A DNA stretch of 64,000 nucleotides, taken from the NCBI GenBank assembly GCA_002633025.1, contig NMRB01002272.1:1-64000 (forward strand). The letters run 5' to 3'. This stretch comes from Notospermus geniculatus. Taxonomy: Eukaryota > Nemertea > Pilidiophora > Heteronemertea > Lineidae. The first letter of the stretch is position 1; the number at the start of each line of letters is the position of its first letter. Below are positions 32,401 through 44,400 of the stretch, piece after piece. A program made the translations under genes and the position numbers. Below the pieces are notes generated by a model that worked only from the letters and a program-made list of their open reading frames with translations, ran no database searches and was not told the origin of the DNA.

Positions 32401-35400
32401 TCCCACCTAAATTGACACAGTGCCAATTAGGGCGGAACTTGTAAATGCTTTTTTATTATTTAAATTTTGGTTCGCTATGGAGCCGCTTGGAGCGCTAGCT
32501 GCGGCCATATGGACCCCTATTTTCACACCAGTTTTCCAAGGCATTTGTATGACGCAATCAAGCTTTACTTGACGTTTACGGCCTTATTTTGCGGTGTTTG
32601 AACGTCATATTGCGTCTGGTGATAGTCTACCATTAGCTGTCGACCTGATTGCATGGTTGGGCAGTACGAACAAACGTGAGGAAAGGTACAAATTTCGGCG
32701 ATTTCTAAATCTATTTTTAGACATTTTCTTGGGGAGGTCAGACGGGGGTCTGGGCGGTAGATAAAGTGGTGTTTAAAACCTTTGTAAACTGTACTAAAAA
32801 ATGTCAATATGTACATGGACAATGTTGTCAATAGCTATTGGGAGCTATTTTATGTAATGCGCACGATTAGACACGATTTTAAAGCAGTTACCGGTCAGGA
32901 GTTGAGAAGTCATTATCCTTGCGATTCCGTGACCTGATCATCGCGGAGGAACTATTTCTTAGGCTAATATGCATGCGCGATGTAGTTCGTAATTTACCGG
33001 TGCTTCCCGTACTTTATAGGCCTAGAATCGCAATGTTTTCGTCAGTCTTTGCTACAAAAAGTGTTTCTTCTTTTGATACATTATCTACATTGACGTTGAG
33101 GAGGTTGGGGCGCATCTTTTGCCGAAATTTGAACACAGGAAATTTCCAGCGCCGCCTGACATTATCCAAACAATACATACATGTATATCAGCGCCACGCA
33201 GAGTGCATAGTCGCCATGGCCGAGCGGCAAAGCCGCCTGCCCTTAAAACAGAAGGTCTCGGGTTCGATACCCGGAGCGTGTAAATTTTCTTTGCCTTGAC
33301 TATTTATTTTTTGTTTCTTCTTTTACCTTACTGGATTTTTTTTTCATCGTGTACTTCAATGATCTTGCGTTTTATATCGCATGGGAATGCATGTAAAACA
33401 TGTATTGGGCCTATCACTTCCTCCACATTCCTGTATAATTCCTGCCTTCTCCCCAACCATGCTTATTCGACATAGCGAACCCCTGTCGCCACCCGGCTTG
33501 TTTTATTTCTATTTTGTCCGCTGTCCTTTACAGCCCCTCTACTTTTCCACGAGGAACTTGTAAATGTGATGTGATGATAAATTCACATTTTATGATGTGA
33601 ATTTATCATCACATTCAGTGTACCATAAGATTCAAATTCTCAACGACTGTGAGTTCAACATTACTTACAGTATACAGTGACTACAGTCTGAGCTACTGGA
33701 GTTGAACCTTCCTTCACCTGGCACTGAAACATGGCCTGATTATCATCCCTGCTGGCTGATGTCACTGTCAAAGTACTTGTTCTTATAATGCCATTATACT
33801 GAGCACCAGTAGTCGTAGATGATATCCCAGAAGTCAGTTTCACAAAATTCTCTCCAACTCTCATCCTCTCAAACTTGATATCAGCTGCTGGGTTGGCACT
33901 GTCTGTCTCACACACAATTTGCAACTGATTCTTCTCAATGACCGGCTTCAGTGGTTTTTTCATCATTGTTATCTTTGTGGGATTGACTGAAGTAGACAGA
34001 AATGAAATGGTCCATGGACCATGTGCTCACTGGGTTGGACATAATAGTCTAATGACAGAGGGAGGTACATATCAGTTATGAGCAATCTGGGTCAAGTCAT
34101 TCCCAGAAAAGACTGACGGTTTTTGGGTTATGCCACCTGGCGGCCATATTGGATGTCCGATCGGGCTGGAACTTCACATGCACATAAAGGTCATCTGCAG
34201 GGGACCACATAGCACATTGGAGCGCTTTGGGTCAAGTCATTCCTGAGTTACAGCACTTTGATGATTTTCGGGTTACGCCACCTGGCGGCCATATTGGATG
34301 TCCAATCGGGCCGAAACTTCACATGGACATAAAGGTCATCTGCAGGGGACCACATAGCACATTGGAGCGCTTTGGGTCAAGTCGTTCCTGAGTTACAGCA
34401 CTTTGATGATTTTTGGGTTACGCCACCTGGTGGCCATGTTTGAAGTCAAATCAGGCCGAAATTTGACATGCATGTAAAGGTCATCTAGATGGAGGTAAAT
34501 ATCAAATTTGAGCACTCTGCCTCAAGCCGTTCCTGAGTAATAGCACTTACTTGATTTTCAGGTTACGCCACCTGGCGGCCATATTGGATGTCCAATCGGG
34601 CCGAAACTTGGTATTTTTTAAGGTACCCCTCAAATGCATGTTTATGCAAGATATGAAGTTGCTCGGTGAAATAATGACAAACTGTGGCAGGTTCGTCACT
34701 TTTGTCGAACTTTGACCTCTGTGACCTTGAAAAGTATGTCAAATCAAAAACCCATTATATATGTTATGTATCCTTATTAGCTACACCTATGATAAAAATT
34801 TGGAGATGATCTAGTCATTAGTTCAGGAGTTATTGCACTTTTTGTGTTTTTGGTTTCCGCCACCTGGTGGCCAAACTGAGAGTCAAATCAGACCGAAACT
34901 TGGTGTCGTGGGTCATCTGACCTAGGGGTATATATGTACCAAGTTTCAGATCAATAGCTCCAGCGGTTACGAAACGTGCCCTGCTAACGGACGACGACGG
35001 ACAACGACGACGGACGCAGCACCATTGTAATAGCTCACCCCAGTGAGCTAAAAAAAAACATGAGAGACAAAAACAAGTAAGTGACAAGTTAGTATTTCGA
35101 CCTGCTCACTGACCAAATTCCGGTTGCACATCCAGGCTTTTCATACAACAGAGTTTGTTACATACATTGGATGTTCACTGTTGCAGTCTTTCTAAATGTA
35201 GTCGTTGAATCATAGGTAAAAGTACAGATGTACTGGGCTCCGTTATCCGTCCTGTTTGTGTCCAGCTTGATATCCACGGTGACGTCCTTCCCTGAATTTG
35301 CTCCATTAGTCACGCTGGGTGAACCAGTGACATCAATCTCTGTAGACCCTAATTTCTTCTTCACCGACACGGAGACGGCCGGGTTGCTACTGGATGTTGT

Positions 35401-38400
35401 ACGACAGGTGATGGTCTTGGATTCTCCTTCTCTGACAGTGATGCTGGTCTCGGACAGCTGGATGCCATCTGGGGGAACTGGAAAGAGGAAGGTGAACCAA
35501 GTGGTCAAGTGAAAACAACAGCACTTGTCACCTCTTGGTTGTAGGTTCAATCCACTTTCAGATCTCGTCACCACATAACAGAGCAAGTTGTGGATGGACT
35601 ATTGCATCAGTCCGTTTCACCTCTCAGATTGCAGTTATTGACATTCGGGACACTCTTCATGTGATGTATATGATCATCACTTACAACGATACTGATGCAG
35701 GGGCACTGACATAATGACCCCCTTCCCAGACTTCTGGAGTTCCAGGGGAGGCATAATCGGCCGATTGCTTTATTCAAATGGACCTTGGGGCTACCAATGT
35801 CAGGCTCCCAGTGGGCCTATAAAGTGGTCCATTGTGGTAATGACTTACAATAAACCGTGATGGTGACATCTTTCTTCCAGCTGGTCTGGTCGTTTATCTT
35901 ACACTCATACTTGGCTTGGTTGTCCTCTTTTCTTGCCGTGAATGTCAGCTGACTCATGTAGATGGTACCACCATCTGAGAGCTGTCGTTTGTCTGTAGTG
36001 ACACCAGTTTTGATCTGCTGGTTGTTCCTGTACCATGATATCGTCCCGGGGGACCCAGAGTTACTGCTGTCTGTCTCACACTTGATGGAGACACTACCAC
36101 CAGCAGTGATGGGGGTGTTTGGTTTGTTGACCATCTTCAGTTCTGTGGCAGACCCTGTGAATTAAATGTTTGCCTATCACTCTCAGTCAGCGAGAGAAAA
36201 GACTAACCACATCCTTGGATTTGACAAATATCTCGTACAACTTTCAGCTCAACTCACGACTAGTTCCAAGAAAGCTGCCAGTATCACTCACTCGCACTGT
36301 CATAGATAAAGGACACAAATTCATCACTTTGAAATTTGTTTACCCATTTTATCAGCAGCCTAGTTTTTTAGACCCAAGTTTTTGGTTGTATTCCATTATT
36401 ATGATATTTGGCACCACAATTCACTCATTCCATTTGTATGTGCACAGTTTATTTTGTCTAAATCACCAAAGCCTATAGTGTTGAAATATGAAAGCAGTTT
36501 ACTTACACGTGACATTCATTTTAGTAACCGCTTGAGTAGTGAACTCATGCCCAGTGAGATCATAGGTTGATTGACATCTGACTGGTACACCATTCATAGC
36601 CTTGGTTGCTGTGATTGGTACATCACTGATTCTGATCTTCCCTCCATATCTCTCTGTCCTCTCTGAAGATGAAATCCCTGTTGTGATATTTTGCCATATC
36701 TTGCCAATATACTTAAACCATTTAATACTAGTGATGGGATTACTCTCATCTGTCTCACACCTGAATGTCTTCACCTTTCCCACCTGGACAGCAGCTGTTG
36801 GGTTGTTAGTGAAGCTGACTTTGGTGTTGGGGACTGAAATGAGAAATAAAGGAAGCGATCAGACAATTACTAAAGTTACATATAATGGCAATACATCACA
36901 ACACAACACACAACATTTACTACAAAATCCAACGTATTACTCCATGTGACATTGTACACATCTAAATGTCATTCATACTTCTGACAATCTCTTCCTGACA
37001 AGACTTTAAACATGGGCCTCAGGTTATTCTCGCCAGAGGGACATCCTATCAAAGAAGCTATTCATCATAATATTCTTTGTGCTCAAATCATATCATAAAA
37101 CCAGTCAAGCATTCATTCAATCCTTTCTTAGAGAACTTCCCTGGTGTTCAATTATAATCTTTGGAATGTGGGCCTCAGAGTTGGCAGCCAATTTAATGAA
37201 CAACATTTCACGCCAAATAAGAATCAAATGATTTGTATTCAAAATAATTGGGCAAAATATCAACAGGGATCGGAGAACTCGGTCAAGCGTTAAAGGCCTT
37301 GTCAATAGGCCTACACATCAAGAAACTAAATCACATTTCCCCCGTATTTGATTTTGATTGATAGATTTTAGAGACACACAAAGGATGACACAAATAGAAT
37401 GTCAAAGCACGTTTTATGCTACACTGAAGCCTCTCTATAAACGACACATTAAAGCCCCTCTACCAAATTGAATTTTACAGTATTTTCAAAGTGTAAAGGA
37501 GGTGGCAGTAGAGGTCTCATAGCCTCGTGAAGGTCCCCAAAATGCTTGCCTGATACGAACTTCAAAGAATCAAGTCCTTGATCGGATTGAACCTTTACGA
37601 ACTTTTTTTTTTTTTTTTTTTTTTTTNCGGTTGGTAAGACATTATATGTTAATTTCCAATGAAATTCTTTCAACTTATTACTCAAATTTGACTTGAAAAG
37701 TGTCGTCCACCACTTACACCATTCCTCTTCTTTGTTCTCTACTTCTAATATATTCGTGATGTCATGTAATGGAACTCTACATCGTTTCTCCAATAATCTT
37801 TCATATAGCCGTTTTTACGAACATGCACAGATTATCCAGAGGGCGCCACATATCAAATTTGAGCACTCTGGGTCAAGTAATTCCTGAGTTATAGCACTTT
37901 GACGATTTTCAGGGTATGCCACCTGGTGGCCATGTTGGAATTCAAATCAGGCCAGAATTTGACGTGCAAAGGTCATCTAGAGGAGGGAGGTACATATCAT
38001 GTTTGAGCACTCTGGGTCAAGCTGTTCCTGAGTTAGTAACATAGCAAATAAATAGATAGAGCTCTTTTTACAGATAGAGCACACCACAACTCATGTTTGT
38101 GAACGTGAGCACTTTCTGAATTGAATACAGTGTGTCTTTAAGACTGATATAATGGTGTCTTCTTTTGGATGATTTCAGGGAGAAAATGACCACAGAATTT
38201 AACAGACAGATTTCTTAACAAGGTTTACGCCACAGTAGAAGTGGAACCGCCCTGTAGAAGATCCCACAAAGGGGCTCGGAGAACTGGGTCATGAATTAAA
38301 GCCTCAGTGAATACATATAAAAACTGATTTGAATTTGATCGAGACAGTTTAAGAGACACACAAAGGATGACACAGATACAATTTCTAAACATGATTTATG

Positions 38401-41400
38401 TCGACGAGTGGAGCCGCTTCATAAAAGGCACCTTAAGACTGATATATGCTGTCTTCGTTTGGAAGATTTCAGGGGAGAAAGTGAACACAGAATGAAACAG
38501 ACAGAATTAACAAGTTTTAGGATTACCCTACCGGTATCTAAAAGATACTGTAAATGGTAGCAGTCTTTAACTCAACATTGTCCTAAACTGAAAACTCATC
38601 AATATGATCAGAAATTAAACAGACAAAATTTTGGCTCCAGTTGAACCTGTCCCTAAAGGACAGCTTGACAGATGCTGATTCAGTTGAAAGGTGTCCTGAT
38701 TACTGAGGTCGAAATGACTAAAATTCAAACAGACATGTAGATCTAACTGAATTCTGAGTGAGTTAGTTATACTGCAGTGGAAATTTCCTACAGGACACCT
38801 TTGAAACTTGCAGATATTGTCCCAAATTGAGAGGTGTCCCACTCACAGAGGTCAAAATGAACAGGAATGACCAATTTGGATTGAACTTCGCTGTCCTGCT
38901 GGCAGATACAGCCACAAAATGTGAGCTAAGGTTCTACTTCATCAGCAGGAGTGATTACACCTTTAAGAAAACCTAACTAGGCCAGTCTTTGAGATTTATT
39001 CAAAAGTTTGATAATGGACAGGGAAGTTAGACGATATCAAAGAATACAAAAAAAACATCGTTTTTGTGTGGTGTGTCTGAAAGCACTAAAAATAGGCCTA
39101 TATATGAATAGTCTTTGTCCTGGGTATGAGTAATGCTTATTCAAATATTATTGTCCGACCAGGAAGAAACCGTGGATAGGTAAACAACCATATACCTTCT
39201 ATGTAGGCCTAGGCCTTGTTTATCTAAGTGGGCAAATATCAGACGGTGAAGATGACCTAGATCCAATGTGAGGACAATATCTTTTGTTAAATGGGCACCC
39301 GGCCAGTTTTTTTATTTGCATGTAGGCCTAAACATGCTAAAGGCCGTCTTTGTGTGGTCGTATTGATTTTGAATGCAAATTTGTGTGATGGAATAACTTA
39401 ATTTGTGATATAGGCCTAGTCTGTTGGAGACATTTTAGCCATTGTGTTGTACTGGGTGATTCAAGAATGCCATGGGGCCATTATCTACATGTTGCTCTCT
39501 TGACTGTGCAGAGAGCAATAAGCCTATCTCGCCTGCTCTAGAATTTCTCACCGATTCAAGGGATGGTTATTGCCAAGACTGATTAAAAGAAAGGTGTCTA
39601 ATGAGTTGACACATGAAAGTTGGAATATGTGAGGCAGTCTAGGAATACCTGTCGGATGTCGCATTTGAGGGAAGTGTTAATGGCGTTGGTGAACCCGCAC
39701 ATTTCAATAGCTGAAATGTATTTCGTAACAGGTAAGTAAACAGTATCAGATCAATGCACAGGCAATCTGACAGCCCTTGTTGATCATTCAGCGACATCCG
39801 ACAAGTTTTCCTAGACCACCTCACATATGTCATTGTAACTTTTGCCTTGGCCAATTGATGTTGACAGGAGCTAAAGATATCCAACATACATGCAGAGCAC
39901 AAAAAATGATACACAAAATGGTAGTAAAAGTAAAAGTAAAAGTAAAGTAAAGTTTGTGCTTGATCTCTTTGTTGCAAATTCAGAAGACGAATTCTGGTGA
40001 AATTCGGAGACGACTTTACTTTTACTACAGGAGCTAAAGGAGATGATGTACCTACATGTAACACTGTATGTTTTTGTGCTTGATCTCATAGTCAAAGCTG
40101 AATATCCAGGAACTGTAGCCTCACAATAGTACTCAGCCTGGTTGTCTTCTTTAGCCATCACCCTCTCTTGACCTTGAGTGACCTCCACTGGTGTACCTCC
40201 TGACCTCTTGAAGTAGATCTTCAAGGTCGGGGTGGGCTTACCACCTGTTGCTGTACATGTGAACTTGTCCTTCTCACCAACATGTGATGATGTCTTCCCA
40301 GAGGAGACGACCACCAAGTCAGGCTTGTCTGAAAGAAACAAATATCAATGTCTACCGATACACTTTGCTTGTTCTGAAAGGAAAAGGGACAAAATAGTAA
40401 GATTAAGCCCCACAAATTATTTAGATATCACTAATGAATTGGTTTCCACAAAACTTCAACTTTACACAAAGAAAGTTTCTTACTTATCCTGAATCATAGG
40501 CAGGGGCAATAATGTGTGAAGTGCTTAGAGAGCGTAATACGCTATGAAGCGCTATATAAGAACTCACCATTATTCATTATACAGTGACCTCATAATGAGG
40601 AACCTAACCCACAGCCTCAGTAGGTGTCACTAGTGGTTAAAACTATTGAATTGAAAGGGACATTCAGGTCTTCAATTTCCCACACAAAAGACATCCACTG
40701 TATAGGACCTGATTACTGTGTGCTGCCGTCTATCATAGTTATGATCCCCGTTATCAGCTTTTTTACACTGGGACCATTTCAAATGTTTTTTTCAGATAAA
40801 CTTACAGTATACATTAAGTGTCTCGTCAATGCTTGTTGCAGATCCTCCAGCATTCCTTGCTACACATTTATAAACTCCAGCACTCTCCTTCTTCACCAGA
40901 AAGTCATACGTTAATGATGTTGACACTTTCTTGTTATCCTTGTACCAGTCGTAGTTATCCCCGGACGGTGAGGCTACACACTTCAGATTGAGTTGAGTTC
41001 CTACCAGAACTGGTCCAGAGGGAAAACCATTAATCTGGGGTGTGCCTGGTATCACTGAAACAAGATTGAATTGAGATTCTGGTAAAAAATGGAAAAATCC
41101 CGTGCCCAAAATGCAAGGCAGCAGAACTGAAATGTCATATGAGGGTTAAAGGACTGATTCAAGAATTGATATTTGAAACCATGCCGTTTTAGATTTAACT
41201 TAGCATCATAGTATCTTTGCTTGAAGTTGAGTGTCACGTTGTGAGATCAACAAAGAAATGGTCATATTGATAGTGTAACAAAATCATTGTGTATTTTTCA
41301 CACAAAAATATGATAACCTAGAGAAAAATTTTCTCTCTATGGACAATATCAGACCTGCAGAACACCAGAAACCTGATGAAAACATGTGTTATCATCATGA

Positions 41401-44400
41401 TTCTCTCACCTTGTACAACAATTTCCATAGGATTACTTCCACAAGTTAGACCAGTATCTGTACAAATCCAGTAACCAGAATCAGACGTCTGAGCATTGGT
41501 GACCTGGATGTTGAAGGTTCTAGATGTTTTGCTTGGCTTTCTGCAACTACTCCAGCTGTAGCGTGAGATGGTTGGAGTACGACATCCTAGACTGTTAGCT
41601 CTTGCTACCTCATTGGCTATAGATGAGGCATCACTTCTCCTTGTCCATGTAACAGTGAACGTACTTGGATTATGTATGTAACAGTTGACAGTGAATGTAC
41701 TTCCAACGGCAGATTTGGATGATGAAACACTGGCTGTGTACAGAGAACCTGAAACAACAGAGAATGATAATAATTAACCCTTTTGCTGCGTTTGACGTGC
41801 AATACACGTCATGGCACATGCGCAGTCCCGTGCGGGTGACGTGCAGTGCACGTCATGCCCCTCAGCTTTGATACTTGTCACGCACTGGCCGTAGCAGCTT
41901 TAAAAATGGTATACGCACTTGGGAAAAATTAGTTTGATCAGGAACCAATAGATGGCGACACTTTGGAATTGTTTTGGCGCCGTTGGGAGGTGCCTCCACG
42001 AACGAACTGAGGCGCAGCACTGCGTGGCATTACGTAATAATCGCTGACGCAGCGAAAGGGTTAAGATTGGGAAACCGTTTAAAGGTACCGGCATTTGTTG
42101 TAAGCAGTGAGTGGACTATCATCCGTTGTAGAGACTGGTTTCAGATCCAAGACCCAGCATTACCGGTAGGCCCTATATTTACATTTCATCATAAGTGATC
42201 AAGGTCACATCTTCCTGTACTTATGACAAACAAAGGGATGATTCCTTCATGTGAATGAATCACGCTGTATTAAGAAGATCAGCTTTAACCTCCAAGATTG
42301 CTATCTATCAGTGAAGTCTACCATACATTCACATACACTGGTGCATTCTTGAGAAAGAATCTACTTACAAGGTTTATAAACATACAGATCTCCCCATTCA
42401 CTGTCTCTTGTTCCTGCTGAGTTTGATGCTCGACACATGTACTTCCCACTCACTGATTCAAGATAGCCGTTCTTGTGGAAGTCATACTTCTCAGTCACTG
42501 GATTGAAGATGAACTTCTGACTTGTACCAATAGGTCCTTTACTTTCCCAGTCCTCAACACCAGTTCTTGCATTCTTGGAGTATTTATACCATTTATATGT
42601 AATGGTCCCAGCCCCAGGTTGATAAGCATCACAGACCAGTTCCCGATAGGATCCAATAGCAGCAGGTTCAAATCCAGACAACACTGGGGTCTTGGGGGGA
42701 ACTGAAAGAGAAATTGATAGAACTAAATGACTAGTAACATTAGCACAGGTATGCTGGCATGGTGGGTTCAATTCTTTACTTTGTCATCCGACTATGACAT
42801 GTCTTTGTATCAGTTTAAATTTTGAAATAAACATCATAACAGCAGTGTATAAATAAATTTTTTATTATGTGAACTGAGTCAATACTTCAACAAGTCTGGG
42901 GCCGTATGCATAAAACATCTTACATGTAAAATTTCCCTTATCTTTTGTTTGGAACAATAGTTTAAGGGAAATTTTACACTTAAGATGTTTCATGCATACG
43001 GCCCCTGGTCATCGGGGAATTTCGCTCTCATTTAGTAAACAGAATGTCGAGCATTTGACTTTGGAGTGGGAGGTACTGACTTCAGACTCAAGTGGAGACC
43101 CACATTGTTTCCTCTATGTGACCCGATCCAGCAAAAGTAGGTGCTTGTCACAACCGAGGAAAGGGTTAACAGCCTTACAACACAATACATGTAGCTGAAA
43201 TGTTAACGTCTCTGCAGTGATAATAGTTGAGTAAACTGATGACCAATGATGATCACTTGTGACAAGTGCCTGCTTTTGCTGGAGCAGGTCACATGATGTC
43301 ACCCATTCAGAAAGAATAACAAAGCATAATGTCTGTTTTAATAAAATATTCAGGAATAAGGTACAAATAACAAATATGGCGCTTTCTTCAATGATTTAAC
43401 TTATCAATGGCCTTCAAATTTTCATCATCCCATCAAATGCCTTCCGAGGTGTCAGGGTGGCGCAGTGGAAACATCCATGCCTGCCACCAATGAGGTCGCG
43501 GGTTCGATCCCCTGTCGCTCGAGTGGCTATATGTGGTAGAGAGGGCGAGCTCTCCTTGTCGGTTTCCTCCGGGACTCTGGTTTCCACCTACATTTCCTAA
43601 ATATAGCCCAATATTGTTTCATGAGTAGCTATAATGCCCTAAGTTGGCACTTGCACTCCTGAAATATTTTTTAAAAATCCCATTTTGCAGGGACATGCTA
43701 GTTGCTCCAAATGGTTCAGGTGGCCTCACAAGTCAATTTCCTTTGATGTGGAAATAAAGGTTAGGGTTAGTTATGATGTGGAAATGTCCTCCTTACTCAG
43801 TTACAACATCTCAACTATCACCTCAACCCATCAAACACCATCAAGAAGACTCGAGCAAAACTTCCTTCTACAGGCGCGTATCAAAGGGGGGGCAAAGCCG
43901 GCCCGTGCCCCCTCTATTTTGTGGAAAATCTTTAAAATTGACCGGGAAATTTTGAAATTTTGAAAAGATGTTAAATGAAATGGTCCATGGACCATGTGCT
44001 CACCTGGGTGAACGTACCAGAAAAACAAATGACAAATGTTAAATCGAAATGTTCCAGGGTCATGTATCCTCATTAGATGCACCTGACATGCCTGATAAAA
44101 AATTGGAGACAATCAAGGTACAGTTCAGGAGTTACTGGACTTTGAGCTTTGGTTTTGGCCACCTGGTTGCCAAGCGGAGAATCGAATTGGACCGAAAAGT
44201 GGTGTCATTGGTAACCTGACATAGGGGTGTATACATGTATGTACCAAGTTNNNNNNNNNNNNNNNNNNNNNNNNNNNNNNNNNNNNNNNNNNNNNNNNNN
44301 NNNNNNNNNNNNNNNNNNNNNNNNNNNNNNNNNNNNNNNNNNNAAAACCCGTTATATATGTAATGTACCCTCATTAGATACACCTATGATAAAAATTTGG

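Noticed and set aside
33210-33280. Functional tRNA-Leu gene
   Set aside because: The A and B boxes are fine, but the acceptor stem and anticodon stem pair poorly; treated as tRNA-derived.
36170-36478. + strand 102-codon ORF, present identically at 58586-58894
   Set aside because: It lies inside an intron of the - strand genes and is identical because the intron is identical; no domain or splice support.
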